64,000 bases of DNA from JAKAVN01 sp963796565 (GTDB taxonomy: Bacteria; Desulfobacterota; Binatia; Binatales; Binataceae). Location: NCBI GenBank assembly GCA_963796565.1, contig CAWCMA010000006.1, forward strand, positions 62,001 to 126,000. Reading direction: 5' to 3'. The translations under genes and the position numbers were made by a program. The notes under the pieces were generated by a model. That model was not told where the DNA came from and searched no databases. It saw only the letters and a list, made by a program, of their open reading frames with translations. Of the stretch, positions 9,025 through 17,587 are shown one piece after another. Position 1 is the stretch's first letter, and every line of letters begins with the position of its first letter.

Positions 9025-9364
9025 GGGCGACGATCAGCGCAATACGGATCCAAAATTTCATCCACCACGTTACGCGCAATATCTGCGCGCGGTGGAAGAG
9101 CTGGATCTCTTTGCACTGCGGAATTTCGGCAAACGCGTTATGCATCTGGCGCTGCGATGGGTGCTCGATCAGCCCGGAGTGAACGTTGCTCTGATGGGCG
9201 CGCGCCGCCCCTGGCAGCTCGAACCCCTCGACGACGTGATGGGCTGGGCGTTGAGCGGCGACGCGATGCGGGAAATCGATCGTATCGTGCGAGCCAACGT
9301 CATAGACCCGATAGGGCCCGAATACATGGCTCCTCCGGCGCGGACGCAGCTTGCGGCCGCTTGA
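8970..9364 (+). pseudogene. Aldo/keto reductase, C-terminal remnant
   Basis: The plus-strand frame from about 8970 to TGA at 9362-9364 encodes the last 130 residues of an aldo/keto reductase: ARRGLLSGRM, DTRFTGDD, DPKFHPPRYAQYL, ALRWVLDQPGV, ALMGARRP and a DPIGPEYMAPP tail. These are conserved in the 330-residue yeast-type AKR family. The catalytic Asp-Tyr-Lys-His half and all upstream coding sequence are absent. Upstream the same frame merely reads antisense through the GntR gene. It has no start or ribosome site of its own. It is read as the surviving 3' end of a gene cut by a deletion or rearrangement near 8965-8975. Confidence 0.75.
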
Positions 9365-9707
9365 GCCGTGCCAGCTCGCGCGCCGATGAGAGCAGGCACT
9401 GATAATGCCTCTGAGCGGGCCCTCGCGGCGCGCCTCACAACGGCGGCTCCGTTCTCGCCTGATGGATGAGTCCTCGGATTGAGTTGACTGCGCCCACGGG
9501 GCCGGCCCGAAGTGTAGAGATTTTCCGTCCCCCGGTGGCAATTCTCCCTGATCTTCGTCCGGCCGTCCGGTTGCCGCGGCGCTCTGACTGCCCATTTTCC
9601 GCCATCTCCAATGAAAAGCCTTTGAATGTTCCTCTGGCAGCGGGATTGCAGAAGGAGTTAAGGGGAGACCGAGCCGCTAGCGCTTTAATCAGCCGGATGT
9701 CGCTATA
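9365..9707. other. Intergenic region upstream of the kinase operon
   Basis: 343 bases between the aldo/keto reductase remnant and the sensor kinase. The first 250 bases show no convincing gene or repeat. The last 75 hold a sigma54-like promoter (separate entry). Short open frames here have no ribosome sites or recognisable protein content. Confidence 0.6.
9635..9650 (+). promoter_or_regulatory. Sigma54-type -24/-12 promoter
   Basis: TGGCAGCGGGATTGCA matches the sigma54 consensus TGGCACG-N4-TTGCW except at two bases of the -24 box. GG and GC are separated by exactly 10 bases, as required. It lies about 58 bases before the kinase start, which puts the transcript start near 9662. Because the operon encodes a sigma54 activator, this suggests autoregulation. 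No clear upstream activator sites were identified. Confidence 0.55.
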
Positions 9708-11198
9708 ATGAAGGCCGTGAAGGTCGGCACGCGTCTCACTGTCGTGCTGCTACTGGCGGTTACGCCGGTGGTGGCCATCTACACCTATTGGAGCGTCGCG
9801 CGCTCGACCCGAACCTACATTGACGACCTCAAGCGCGAGACCCGCGCAACCACCCGCGCGCTCGTGCCCGCGCTTGAAAACGATCTTCGCCAGCGTGAAT
9901 GGAATCAAATCCGCAACGTGCTCGGGCGCATGAGCCGGGACGGAACGCTCAGCGCACTGTTCGATAGCGAGGGCAAACCGTGGGTGGTGCAACCCAATTT
10001 CCCGCAGGAACTCGCACCTGGTCTCGCGGAATTCGCCCAGGCGGGCTCGCACCGCTTCGCCGAGTTTGGGCGCTCGATTAGAGGCCAGCGATGGTTCTGC
10101 CGGCTGGTGTCGATAGAGCTCGCGGGCCATCGTGTGGGCTACCTGCAGGTCTCGCAGGACTGGACTGACATCAGCGAAGATCTGCGGGACCGCAGCGTCG
10201 GTTCGATCGCGGCGGCAATACTGGTGATGGCGCTCGTCGCGGCGATCATTCCGCTGGCGATCCGGCGCTACATTTCCAATCCGCTGAGTGAGCTGTCGCG
10301 CCGGGTGACCCGCCTTTCGGATCAGGGCGAAGCGAACCGTGGCCTGGCCGGCGACGAAGTCGAATTGCTGACCGAGGAATTCCGCCGGCTCGACCAGCAA
10401 CTTACCCGGGCCGGCGCCGACCTGCTCGAGCGGCATCGGCGCGAACTCGACCTCGAGCGCAGGCTTCAGCACGCCGACCGCCTCGCCACCATTGGCACTC
10501 TTGCCTCGGGCCTCGCCCACGAGATCGGCACGCCGATGGGCATTATCCGCGCGCGCGCCGAGTACCTGCTACACAGCGGGCCGGGTTCGCCCAAGCTCAA
10601 CGACGGCCTCGCGATTATTGTCAAACAGATCGATCGAATTTCGGGAATCGTGCGGATGCTGCTCAACTACGCGCGCGAGCGCGAGCCAGTCAGGACCGCC
10701 TGTGATTTGCGCCGGATCGTCGAACACGCGCTGAGCCTGGTGGAGACCGAGGCCGCCCGCCGCCAGGTGTGCCTGACCGCCGAACTGGGCGAGCGGCCAC
10801 TGACCGCCGAGTGCGACGCCGACCAGCTCCAGCAGGTGTTCATCAATCTCGCGGTCAACGCGTTCGACGCGATGGACCCCGACGGCGGGACCTTGCGGGT
10901 CGTCGCCGAGGTCTGTGGCATCGACCGCGAGCGGCGCGCCCGCATCATCTTCGCCGACAGCGGGCCCGGCGTGGCGCCGCAGGTGCGTACGCGCGTGTTC
11001 GACCCGTTCTTCACCACCAAGGAACCGGGTAAGGGGACCGGGATGGGACTCGCGGTCAGCCAGTCGATTATGCGCGACCACGGCGGAGAGCTGAGCTTCG
11101 AGTCCGGCCCCGAAGGTGCGTGCTTCTTTGTCACCATACCTGTGACGCAGGCGAGTACGCAGGCGCACAACGGTACGACCGTGGCGAACGCCCGATGA
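9708..11198 (+). CDS. Membrane sensor histidine kinase (NtrB/AtoS-like)
   Basis: A 496-residue sensor kinase. Two membrane segments (residues 12-28 and 166-186) enclose a periplasmic sensing domain of about 135 residues. A HAMP-like linker follows, then a HisKA domain with phospho-acceptor His271 in LAHEIGTPMG. The HATPase domain has N-box VFINLAVNAFDAM, G1 FADSGPGV and G2 GKGTGMGLAVS. The start at 9708 follows the sigma54-like promoter. Its stop overlaps the next gene's start as ATGA, so kinase and regulator are translationally coupled. HisKA kinases of this kind signal to sigma54 activators such as AtoC or ZraR. The stimulus is unknown. Confidence 0.9.
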   Translation: MKAVKVGTRLTVVLLLAVTPVVAIYTYWSVARSTRTYIDDLKRETRATTRALVPALENDLRQREWNQIRNVLGRMSRDGTLSALFDSEGKPWVVQPNFPQELAPGLAEFAQAGSHRFAEFGRSIRGQRWFCRLVSIELAGHRVGYLQVSQDWTDISEDLRDRSVGSIAAAILVMALVAAIIPLAIRRYISNPLSELSRRVTRLSDQGEANRGLAGDEVELLTEEFRRLDQQLTRAGADLLERHRRELDLERRLQHADRLATIGTLASGLAHEIGTPMGIIRARAEYLLHSGPGSPKLNDGLAIIVKQIDRISGIVRMLLNYAREREPVRTACDLRRIVEHALSLVETEAARRQVCLTAELGERPLTAECDADQLQQVFINLAVNAFDAMDPDGGTLRVVAEVCGIDRERRARIIFADSGPGVAPQVRTRVFDPFFTTKEPGKGTGMGLAVSQSIMRDHGGELSFESGPEGACFFVTIPVTQASTQAHNGTTVANAR

Positions 11199-12607
11199 GC
11201 GCGGAGCAACAGTCATCCATCCTCGTCGTCGACGACGACCATGAGATGGCCGAGGTCGTATGCGACGTGCTGCGCGAGGCCGGATACGAGGCGAGCGGCG
11301 TCAACCAGGGCGCCGAGGCGCTGGCGATAGTCAAGCGGGAATGCCCCGACCTGCTGATCTCGGACCTGCGGATGAGCGGGCTCAGCGGCCATCAGCTGCA
11401 GCTCGAGCTCAAGCGCGTCGCGCCCAATTTGCCGGTGATCATCATCACCGCCTTCGGCTCGATCCAGACCGCAGTCGAATCGATGAAGCTGGGCGCGTTC
11501 GACTACATCACCAAGCCGTTCAGCAACGATGAATTGCTGCTGGTGGTGTCGCGCGCGCTGGAGACTCGCAGCCTGCGACAGGAAGTGCGACGGCTGCGCG
11601 GCGAACTCGCGCGCAGTTACGGCTTACCCAACATCATAGCCACGAATCCGCGGATGGTGGCGGTGCTCGAGATGCTCAAGCAGTTCGCCGATAGCAGCGC
11701 GAGCGTGCTGCTGACGGGCGAGAGCGGCACGGGCAAGGACCTGTTGGCCCGCGCGCTGCATTTCGAAAGTTCGCGCCGCGACGGCCCCTTCGTCCCGATC
11801 AACTGCGCGGCGCTCCCCGAAACCCTCATCGAAAGCGAACTGTTCGGCTACGTCCGCGGCGCCTTCACCGACGCGCGCCAGGCACGGACCGGACTTTTCG
11901 CGGCCGCCCGCGGCGGCACGCTGTTTCTGGACGAGATCGGCGAGATGCCGATGGGCCTGCAGGCCAAGCTGTTGCGCGTCATCGAGGACAAGCAAATCCG
12001 TCCGATCGGCGCGACCGAGGAAACGCCCGTCGATGTGCGCGTCGTGGCCGCCACCAACGCCGACCTCGAGCGTCTGCTGGAGCAGGGCCGTTTCAGATCC
12101 GACCTCTACTATCGTCTTGCCACCCTGGCCCTAGCGGTGCCTCCGCTGCGCGATCGCCCCGATGACCTTCCGCTGCTGCTCAAGCATTTTCTCTCTCGCG
12201 CCAGCGCCGAGGTCGGCAAGACGCCACCCGAAGTCGAACCCGAAGCGATGGCGTGTCTGCTACGCTACCGATGGCCGGGCAACGTGCGCGAATTGCATAA
12301 CGTGATACAAAGCGCCGTTATCATCTGCGGCGGCGGCGGCAAGCTCGGGGTTAAAGATTTGCCGCCGCGCGTCGCCGGGACCAACGCTTCGCCCAGGCTG
12401 ACGATCGCGGAAGCCGTCGATCGACGTCTCAGCCTCGACCGCCTCGAGCGCGAGTACGTGCGGGCTATTCTCGGATCGGTCAACGGCAACAAGCGCGAGG
12501 CCGCCGCCATTCTGCAAATCGACCGCAAGACGCTCTACCGCAAACTCGAAGAGCCCGAGCCGAGCGAGCAAGCGCCGCTCCAGGAGAGGGCCGACAAGGC
12601 CGAGTAG
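11195..12607 (+). CDS. Sigma54-dependent response regulator (NtrC family)
   Basis: A 470-residue cytoplasmic activator that opens sigma54 promoters when phosphorylated by the upstream kinase. Receiver domain: Asp14/15, phospho-acceptor Asp57 (LLISDLRM) and Lys107 (ITKPFS). The AAA+ domain has Walker A GESGTGKD (175-182) and Walker B GGTLFLDEIGEM. A Fis-type HTH closes the protein (GNKREAAAILQIDRKTLYRKL). The start ATG at 11195 is chosen because it overlaps the kinase stop by 4 bases; the open frame further upstream is antisense or shadow. The sigma54-contact loop reads GAFTDA (222-227) rather than GAFTGA, which is uncommon and might alter contact. Confidence 0.93.
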   Translation: MSAEQQSSILVVDDDHEMAEVVCDVLREAGYEASGVNQGAEALAIVKRECPDLLISDLRMSGLSGHQLQLELKRVAPNLPVIIITAFGSIQTAVESMKLGAFDYITKPFSNDELLLVVSRALETRSLRQEVRRLRGELARSYGLPNIIATNPRMVAVLEMLKQFADSSASVLLTGESGTGKDLLARALHFESSRRDGPFVPINCAALPETLIESELFGYVRGAFTDARQARTGLFAAARGGTLFLDEIGEMPMGLQAKLLRVIEDKQIRPIGATEETPVDVRVVAATNADLERLLEQGRFRSDLYYRLATLALAVPPLRDRPDDLPLLLKHFLSRASAEVGKTPPEVEPEAMACLLRYRWPGNVRELHNVIQSAVIICGGGGKLGVKDLPPRVAGTNASPRLTIAEAVDRRLSLDRLEREYVRAILGSVNGNKREAAAILQIDRKTLYRKLEEPEPSEQAPLQERADKAE

Positions 12608-12722
12608 TCTCGCGCGGCCCGCGCGTGTTACGAAGTGCGCGAAATTCTCGCGTGAGCGGCGCAACGTGAGCAGTGGCGTCGTTGGTCGGTCGCGGCCAAT
12701 CCGGGAGTGAAGCCGTGGCGGT

Positions 12723-14039
12723 TCAGTCGACTCCGAATTTGTAGATCATGTTCAGGCTGAAAAAATTGATGAAAGCATTGGTGAACTGGCCCGCCACGGT
12801 GCCTCTGACCGGGCCCGCGCTCTGATAGACCGGCATCTCGCCCATGTACATGAACTCTTCCGCAAACCCGAGTTTGATTTTCTTGCTCAACGCGTACTGG
12901 ACGCCGGCGCCGAAACGATACTGGTCCCCGACTGGCAGATTGACCGTGCGCATCGGGGTTCCGACGGCTGAATTGTCGAACGCAAATCCGCACGAGAGCA
13001 GCCACTGCGGCATGATCTGGTATTGCGTGCCCGCGGCGATATGGAATGTGTCCTGAAAGTGCAGGCTCTTGGTCAGACTCTTGGGGTTGGCCGTATCGAC
13101 GCTGATATCAACCAGCCCGAACTGGCTCCAATTCTGCCAGCCGACGCTGCCGAGCAGCGCCACGCGCTCGGTGATTTTCTGATAAACGTCGCCCATCAGT
13201 TGCTGCGGCACTTGCATCCCGAGATTGACCTTTGGCACCAGAAGGTTCCTCCTTCTGAGGATCGCGCTCACCCCTGGTCCCAAACCTTTGAAAAAAGGCG
13301 CGTCGCTGAAGTTGAGGTTTACCGGGGTCAGATAGTCTAGTCCTATCCGTGTGCCATCGCGCGGCGTGAGCAGTATCCCCACGTTGCCGCCGACGTTCAC
13401 GGTGTAGTCCTGGTATCTGATCTGACCGTCGCCGGCGCGTGGGGCCAGGTTGTTGATGCCGGCCTTGGCCCGCAGAAATCCCATCATGACGCTGGGGCCG
13501 CCGCCGATCGATAGCCAGTCCGCGGCGCGGAACGCGATGGACGGCTGGAACGACATCCCCAGTATGGTCGCTCCCTGCAAATAGTATTTGCCGACCCAGT
13601 TCAGGTTGTATTCGATAGGGGCGCCGAAATATGAATAGCTGCCAAACCCCAGCTTCAGGTTCGGACTGAGGCTATGAACGTAAAAGAAACTTCCACTGGG
13701 CAACGGCACCGCGGCGTTGCCGCCATTGGTGCCCTTGACGGTGGTCTTGGCGTTGGGGCTGAAAGTCAAATTGCCAAAGAGCGGTTCGGCCCCGACGAGC
13801 AGTTGCGAATCCTTGAGCTGCGTCATCCCGGCGGGATTGGTAAAGACCGTCGATGCGTCCTGCGCGCGAGCGCCCTGGCCGGCCGAAGCCAGGCCCACAT
13901 CCGGCGTGCCCTGTTCGTACAGCATCAGGCCGGCGCTCCACGCGCTCGGCACTAGCGCAACACATGCTGCGAAAACCAGACAAATCGCCACAGTAATGCG
14001 TATGGCCACGGTGACCTTGTGCACGGAACGCGTTATCAC
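12723..14039 (-). CDS. FadL/OMPP1-type outer-membrane transporter
   Basis: A 438-residue outer-membrane beta-barrel protein of the FadL/TodX family that takes up hydrophobic compounds such as fatty acids or aromatics. A signal peptide (residues 11-35, ending in a SAWSA-like site) is followed by the family's N-terminal hatch (GLMLYEQGTPDVGLASAGQ, then QDASTVFTNPAGMTQL, the NPAG motif being diagnostic). Alternating amphipathic strands end at a C-terminal YKFGVD with the aromatic-rich last strand. It starts 32 bases after the DUF4410 lipoprotein gene on the same strand, so both are probably co-transcribed. The gene is convergent with the NtrC-type regulator. Confidence 0.85.
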   Translation of the reverse strand: MITRSVHKVTVAIRITVAICLVFAACVALVPSAWSAGLMLYEQGTPDVGLASAGQGARAQDASTVFTNPAGMTQLKDSQLLVGAEPLFGNLTFSPNAKTTVKGTNGGNAAVPLPSGSFFYVHSLSPNLKLGFGSYSYFGAPIEYNLNWVGKYYLQGATILGMSFQPSIAFRAADWLSIGGGPSVMMGFLRAKAGINNLAPRAGDGQIRYQDYTVNVGGNVGILLTPRDGTRIGLDYLTPVNLNFSDAPFFKGLGPGVSAILRRRNLLVPKVNLGMQVPQQLMGDVYQKITERVALLGSVGWQNWSQFGLVDISVDTANPKSLTKSLHFQDTFHIAAGTQYQIMPQWLLSCGFAFDNSAVGTPMRTVNLPVGDQYRFGAGVQYALSKKIKLGFAEEFMYMGEMPVYQSAGPVRGTVAGQFTNAFINFFSLNMIYKFGVD

Positions 14040-14071
14040 GGCGACTGGCTCCCGGCGAGTCGAGTCTTCGA

Positions 14072-14818
14072 CTACGACGGCCAGCCCTGCTGCGCGAAGT
14101 ACTGCGACATATAGTTGACTGACTGATCCGCAGTCTGTTTCGCAAGGTATCCGGTCGACGAGGTATAAGTCTTCGCGGCTCCGCCGGCGAGGTTCGCGGC
14201 CAGCGAGGCTGCCGCCACCGCTCCACCGGCGGCGGCTCCTGCGGGAGCCGTGAGGGCCGCTCCGGGCATGCTGCCGCTGTCGGAATGGGTAGTGAAATCA
14301 AGAATCTGCGTGGTGTTGCCGTTGGCCACCTGGTAGACGTGCACTTTCGTGTCCAGGGTCGCCTGGCCACTTCCCAGGCCGATCACCATGCGACGGAGCC
14401 GGTTGCCTTCATTGATATTGACGAAGGCGCCGTCAACGATGAGCACGTTGTTGCCAGTGATGGGAGTGCCGCGCGCGACCTGCACAGCGTTGTAGCCTTT
14501 AGTCTGCAGCTCCTGCACGATGTTGGCCGCGAGCGCCTGAGCAGTGGCTTCGGCGATTTGAACCTGGCTTTGATCGGTATTTGCATCGGTCAGATTTTGG
14601 TACGTCCGCTGGAAGAACCCTTGGTTAAGCGTCACGTCCTGTGCGGTCGCCGCGAACGGGTAGACATAGATGGCGCTGGGGCGACCGCCGGTTACGGGCG
14701 CGCTCTGGCTTTGCGGCGCAACCGAGGCGCTGGCACATCCGGCGATGATCGCTGTCAACAACAGATAGACCGGCCGCCGCGCAAATATGGCTAAAGGCCA
14801 CTTCTTCCGCTCAAACAC
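14072..14818 (-). CDS. DUF4410-type lipoprotein
   Basis: A 248-residue predicted lipoprotein. The GTG at 14818 is preferred as start because GGAGGGGGG lies 8 bases upstream and translation from it gives a clean lipoprotein signal (positive residues, hydrophobic run, TAIIAGC). The frame is open for almost another 100 codons upstream without such support. The mature part matches DUF4410: IYVYPFAATAQDVTL, then VQELQTKGYNAVQV and VIGLGSGQATLDTKVHVYQ. Members are outer-membrane or periplasmic proteins of unknown function. A palindromic box (14942-14953) lies about 130 bases upstream, and the FadL-type barrel gene follows. Confidence 0.8.
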   Translation of the reverse strand: MFERKKWPLAIFARRPVYLLLTAIIAGCASASVAPQSQSAPVTGGRPSAIYVYPFAATAQDVTLNQGFFQRTYQNLTDANTDQSQVQIAEATAQALAANIVQELQTKGYNAVQVARGTPITGNNVLIVDGAFVNINEGNRLRRMVIGLGSGQATLDTKVHVYQVANGNTTQILDFTTHSDSGSMPGAALTAPAGAAAGGAVAAASLAANLAGGAAKTYTSSTGYLAKQTADQSVNYMSQYFAQQGWPS

Positions 14819-15204
14819 AATCGTTCCCCCCTCCAATTCCTCGGGCGTCGCGAGCACGGGACGACCGTTCTCGATGCGCGCGCCGCGCATTGTTGTCGTC
14901 GTCGCGTCATTAAGGTCACATCCATCGCACTCCCGTAAGTTGGACCTTGGTCCTATCCCACGAAGAGAGGTCGCGTCGAAATAACGCACGAGCGCTTCGA
15001 ATGGTTTCCATCGCCCGCGAGTCGTTCTGCGAGTTGTTCTAAATGATCTCCTCGACCGCAGCCTTGATCTCTGCGAGGGTCGGGTTTCCTCGCGGCGAGA
15101 AAGGAGCATAGGGAGCGTGGTGTTTGGCTAGGGGCGGACTAATTTGTGAGTTCGATCTTCAGACTTCCCGGTCACGAGTTGCGTCCGCCGCCAGGGAAAT
15201 GTCG
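14819..15204. other. Non-coding stretch before the DUF4410 lipoprotein
   Basis: 386 bases between two minus-strand lipoprotein genes. It contains a GGAC-N4-GTCC palindrome (14942-14953) and the GTG start region of the downstream lipoprotein. Long open frames crossing it on both strands lack ribosome sites and recognisable content. Confidence 0.55.
14942..14953. promoter_or_regulatory. GGAC-N4-GTCC palindrome (DosR-like box 1)
   Basis: GGACCTTGGTCC inside the 16-mer TTGGACCTTGGTCCTA (14940-14955). The same 16-mer recurs exactly at 17385-17400. It lies about 130 bases before the DUF4410 lipoprotein. The half-site GGAC and 4-base spacer equal those of the mycobacterial DosR/DevR box. Confidence 0.6.
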
Positions 15205-15582
15205 CTAGCCACCTTGTTGATTCCTGAGCGCCTGGATCTCGTACTGCTGGCGCTGAATCTCGCGCTGCTGCTGCTGAATCTGCGATTGAGTTTGAGCTTG
15301 TTCGGTCTCCCGATTTTGCATCGAATTGCCAATCAGGGCGCCGCCGAGCAGGCCCAAACCGCCCCCGATGGCCGCTCCTGCGCCGGGATTGCCGGTGAAG
15401 GCGCCGATTATCGCACCGGTCGCCGCGCCGCCGACTGCGCCGTAGGCCGCTCCTTTCTCGCGAGTGGAAAGTGGCTGTCCGGAGCAGGCGCTGAATAGAA
15501 GGGCAGACGCCACGAGCATCGCGGCGACCACCGTCCGCATGCGCGGGCCCGCATTTTGTCCAATCATGGTATCAGTGTTCAC
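15205..15582 (-). CDS. Glycine-zipper lipoprotein
   Basis: A 125-residue small lipoprotein starting at GTG 15582 with GAGG about 8 bases upstream. The lipobox LLFSAC follows a hydrophobic segment. Next comes a glycine-zipper membrane region (AYGAVGGAATGAIIGAF, then GAAIGGGLGLLGGALIG) and a Gln/Glu-rich coiled tail of about 40 residues. This is the arrangement of 17-kDa surface antigen/SlyB-like proteins, which sit in the outer membrane and influence envelope integrity. Its start lies 9 bases after the stop of the beta-repeat gene above, so they form a pair. The exact role is unknown. Confidence 0.75.
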   Translation of the reverse strand: MNTDTMIGQNAGPRMRTVVAAMLVASALLFSACSGQPLSTREKGAAYGAVGGAATGAIIGAFTGNPGAGAAIGGGLGLLGGALIGNSMQNRETEQAQTQSQIQQQQREIQRQQYEIQALRNQQGG

Positions 15583-15591
15583 GTTTCAGCC

Positions 15592-16230
15592 TCACTGGGT
15601 CGGTCCGGCGCTGGATTGAATTTCCGGTAGTCCGCCGATGATCTTGCCCTGCCCATCGATCAGGGCCAGACCGGGTCGACCGTCGGTTCGCAGACTGAGT
15701 TCCGCGCGGTCCGCACCACTTTGGTCGAGCAACACAAGTGCGGGCTCGCCCGTGGCCGCGACTCCCAAGCCGGCACGTGCCCGGCCGGTGTCCGCATCGT
15801 ATAGGGTAAGAGCGCTACCCCCCTTCGGTAGCGATCCAAGGGCCGCTACCTGCTTGCCGTGCGGGCCGAAGATCCTTATCCCGGAGTGACCATCACCGCC
15901 TTCGCCGAAGACTGCGAGCTCGTCGCCTTTCTGATCGAAAAAACCCAGGCCCGCGCTACCGTCTCGAGCGACCCGCAACTCGGCGCGGTCTATGCCGCTG
16001 GCATCATTGAGCGAGACCGTTGCCATCCCGTCCTCCGACACCTGCATCGAGCCGCGTTGCTTTCCGCTGCCGTCGACCATGACGAATCTTTCCGCCGTAA
16101 GAGTCTTCGGATGCCGCGTAGCGGCCATCGCCGAAGAATCGCTGGGCCACATATGGCCACAGAGGAAGCCTCCGAAGGCTGCGCCCGCGAATATCAGCAG
16201 CGCGTGCGAGCAAGACTTTTTTATTTCCAC
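15592..16230 (-). CDS. Membrane-anchored beta-repeat protein, unknown
   Basis: A 212-residue protein. The GTG at 16230 is chosen because AAGGAGAT stands 5 bases upstream and gives a short positive leader (EIKKSC) followed by one hydrophobic anchor (HALLIFAGAAFGGFLCGH). The exported part is built of about six short beta repeats of the form D-x-x-G-x-x-R-A-x-L-x-V-x-x-D-G, for example ASGIDRAELRVARDGSAGL and QSGADRAELSLRTDGRPGL. This predicts a beta-roll or solenoid facing the periplasm. I do not recognise a named family. It is paired with the glycine-zipper lipoprotein downstream. GC and codon use match its neighbours. Confidence 0.6.
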   Translation of the reverse strand: MEIKKSCSHALLIFAGAAFGGFLCGHMWPSDSSAMAATRHPKTLTAERFVMVDGSGKQRGSMQVSEDGMATVSLNDASGIDRAELRVARDGSAGLGFFDQKGDELAVFGEGGDGHSGIRIFGPHGKQVAALGSLPKGGSALTLYDADTGRARAGLGVAATGEPALVLLDQSGADRAELSLRTDGRPGLALIDGQGKIIGGLPEIQSSAGPTQ

Positions 16231-16501
16231 TAGCGATCTCCTTCTATGTGGCCCCGTGAGGTGAGTTGGAAGTTCCACGCGGCTCTCTCGCTACGGGGTC
16301 TGATCCTGTATCACGATTTTGATCCGCAGATTCCGCGCGCGTCCTTGCGGCGTCCCGTTGGATGCTACCGGATGCTATTGGCCGAACGCCACCGCGGAGA
16401 GCTGGTTAGGGTCGGATTTCCCTCGGCCACGATATAACGGACCACTGCGATGGCGCGGGTGGCCGAGACCCTTGTTGTCGTATTCGTTCGTCTCTAAATA
16501 G

Positions 16502-17284
16502 CTAGTTGCTCGCCGCGGGCTGGCCGGCTGCCGCAGGAGTGCCCGCCCCGAGCGCGACCGCGCGCTGAACGATTCGCTGCGACCAGTAATCCATCGCGGC
16601 CTCCGCGTCGCCCCATTGAATCTGCGCCGCGCCGCTCACCGCCATGCCACCGATTCGCTTGTCGACCGATTCCGCCAACAACTGGCCCGTGCTCGAATCC
16701 GTGGCCTTGAAGGCCGCCTCGGCTGAACCGGCGAAGGCGGCGTGACCCGTCGCAAGCGATTGCGCGTAGTTCAATATGCGAGCCTGCGGAATGACCAGGG
16801 AAACTGATCGCAAACCGGGCGTGGCCGCTTCCGCATTGATAATCGCGACCGCCACGGTGATTACCCCCGGCCCCGGCTGGTCGACGATGGTGAAATTCTG
16901 CTGCAAGCTCTTTTGCAGCGAGTTGTAGAAGTACGAGGTCAGCATCTTCTGATTATCCGGAGACACGCTGCTGTCGGCAGTGTCCCAAAACTCCACCGGC
17001 TTGAGCAGGACCTTTTTGTAGTTGCTCCATTGCACGTTGGGATTGACGTATACGAAGGCGGCCTGACCCTCGGCCCCAGGCTGAAGCAGTGAAGCGTCGG
17101 TGCCGAGGAATTGGGCCGCGCCGGTCGGAGCGGCCTGGCCAGTCGGTGTTTCCTGTTGCAGCGCAACCTGACCCTGACTGGTGGCTGCGCAGGCGGACAG
17201 AACGCTTGCCAATATCGCGGCTCCGGCAAGTAGTGCGAGCGACATTGCCAATCCGTTTACTTTTGATGATCGTTTCGTTTCCAT
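16502..17284 (-). CDS. DUF3313-type lipoprotein
   Basis: A 260-residue predicted lipoprotein starting at ATG 17284, which has GGGGGAG 7 bases upstream; the frame is open about 80 codons further without a ribosome site. Signal: METKRSSK, then a hydrophobic run ending LASVLSAC. The mature part starts with a Gln/Thr/Pro-rich linker and continues with AAFVYVNPNVQWSNYKKVLL and ITVAVAIINAEA, typical of DUF3313. The first half resembles the DUF4410 lipoprotein nearby in layout, but they are different families. A GGAC-N4-GTCC box lies about 108 bases upstream. Role unknown; outer-membrane association is likely. Confidence 0.75.
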   Translation of the reverse strand: METKRSSKVNGLAMSLALLAGAAILASVLSACAATSQGQVALQQETPTGQAAPTGAAQFLGTDASLLQPGAEGQAAFVYVNPNVQWSNYKKVLLKPVEFWDTADSSVSPDNQKMLTSYFYNSLQKSLQQNFTIVDQPGPGVITVAVAIINAEAATPGLRSVSLVIPQARILNYAQSLATGHAAFAGSAEAAFKATDSSTGQLLAESVDKRIGGMAVSGAAQIQWGDAEAAMDYWSQRIVQRAVALGAGTPAAAGQPAASN

Positions 17285-17386
17285 ATTCGAACTCCCCCGC
17301 ATTTTCCGCGTCGATTTCTCAGACTGCCAGGTCTCCGGATGTTTGACGGCTCTCATGGTGCCCCACAGACATGGGTGGCGCAAATT

Positions 17387-17398
17387 GGACCTTGGTCC
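17387..17398. promoter_or_regulatory. GGAC-N4-GTCC palindrome (DosR-like box 2)
   Basis: GGACCTTGGTCC within TTGGACCTTGGTCCTA (17385-17400), identical to box 1 over 16 bases. It lies about 108 bases upstream of the minus-strand DUF3313 lipoprotein. Confidence 0.6.
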
Positions 17399-17450
17399 TA
17401 TGCGCGGTTGCCGCGCCAGTTCCACTCTCGGCAGGCACTGCGAGTCTATT

Positions 17451-17462
17451 GGACCAAAGTCC
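17451..17462. promoter_or_regulatory. GGAC-N4-GTCC palindrome (DosR-like box 3)
   Basis: GGACCAAAGTCC, flanked by TATT on the left. It lies about 130 bases upstream of the plus-strand barrel-like gene at 17588. Half-sites are intact; only the spacer differs from boxes 1 and 2. Confidence 0.55.
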
Positions 17463-17587
17463 GGTTTGCGCCTCCCGCGGGCGTCACGCACGATGAGTCG
17501 AGTTTGCGCAGCGCTTCCGAGCGACATATCAGGAAAACTAGACGCCGGCGGTCTTGCATGGCCGCCCAGTGTGAATCGTGAGGCACA

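Larger units (their letters stand above)
17285..17587. other. Divergent promoter region with two DosR-like boxes
   Basis: 303 bases between the minus-strand DUF3313 lipoprotein and the plus-strand barrel-like gene. Apart from the two boxes (17387-17398 and 17451-17462, centres 64 bases apart), no gene or repeat is seen. Each box faces one of the two genes. Confidence 0.6.

Noticed and set aside
9466..9708. 80-codon plus frame before the kinase gene
   Set aside because: It overlaps the sigma54-like promoter, ends at the kinase start and has no ribosome site or homology.
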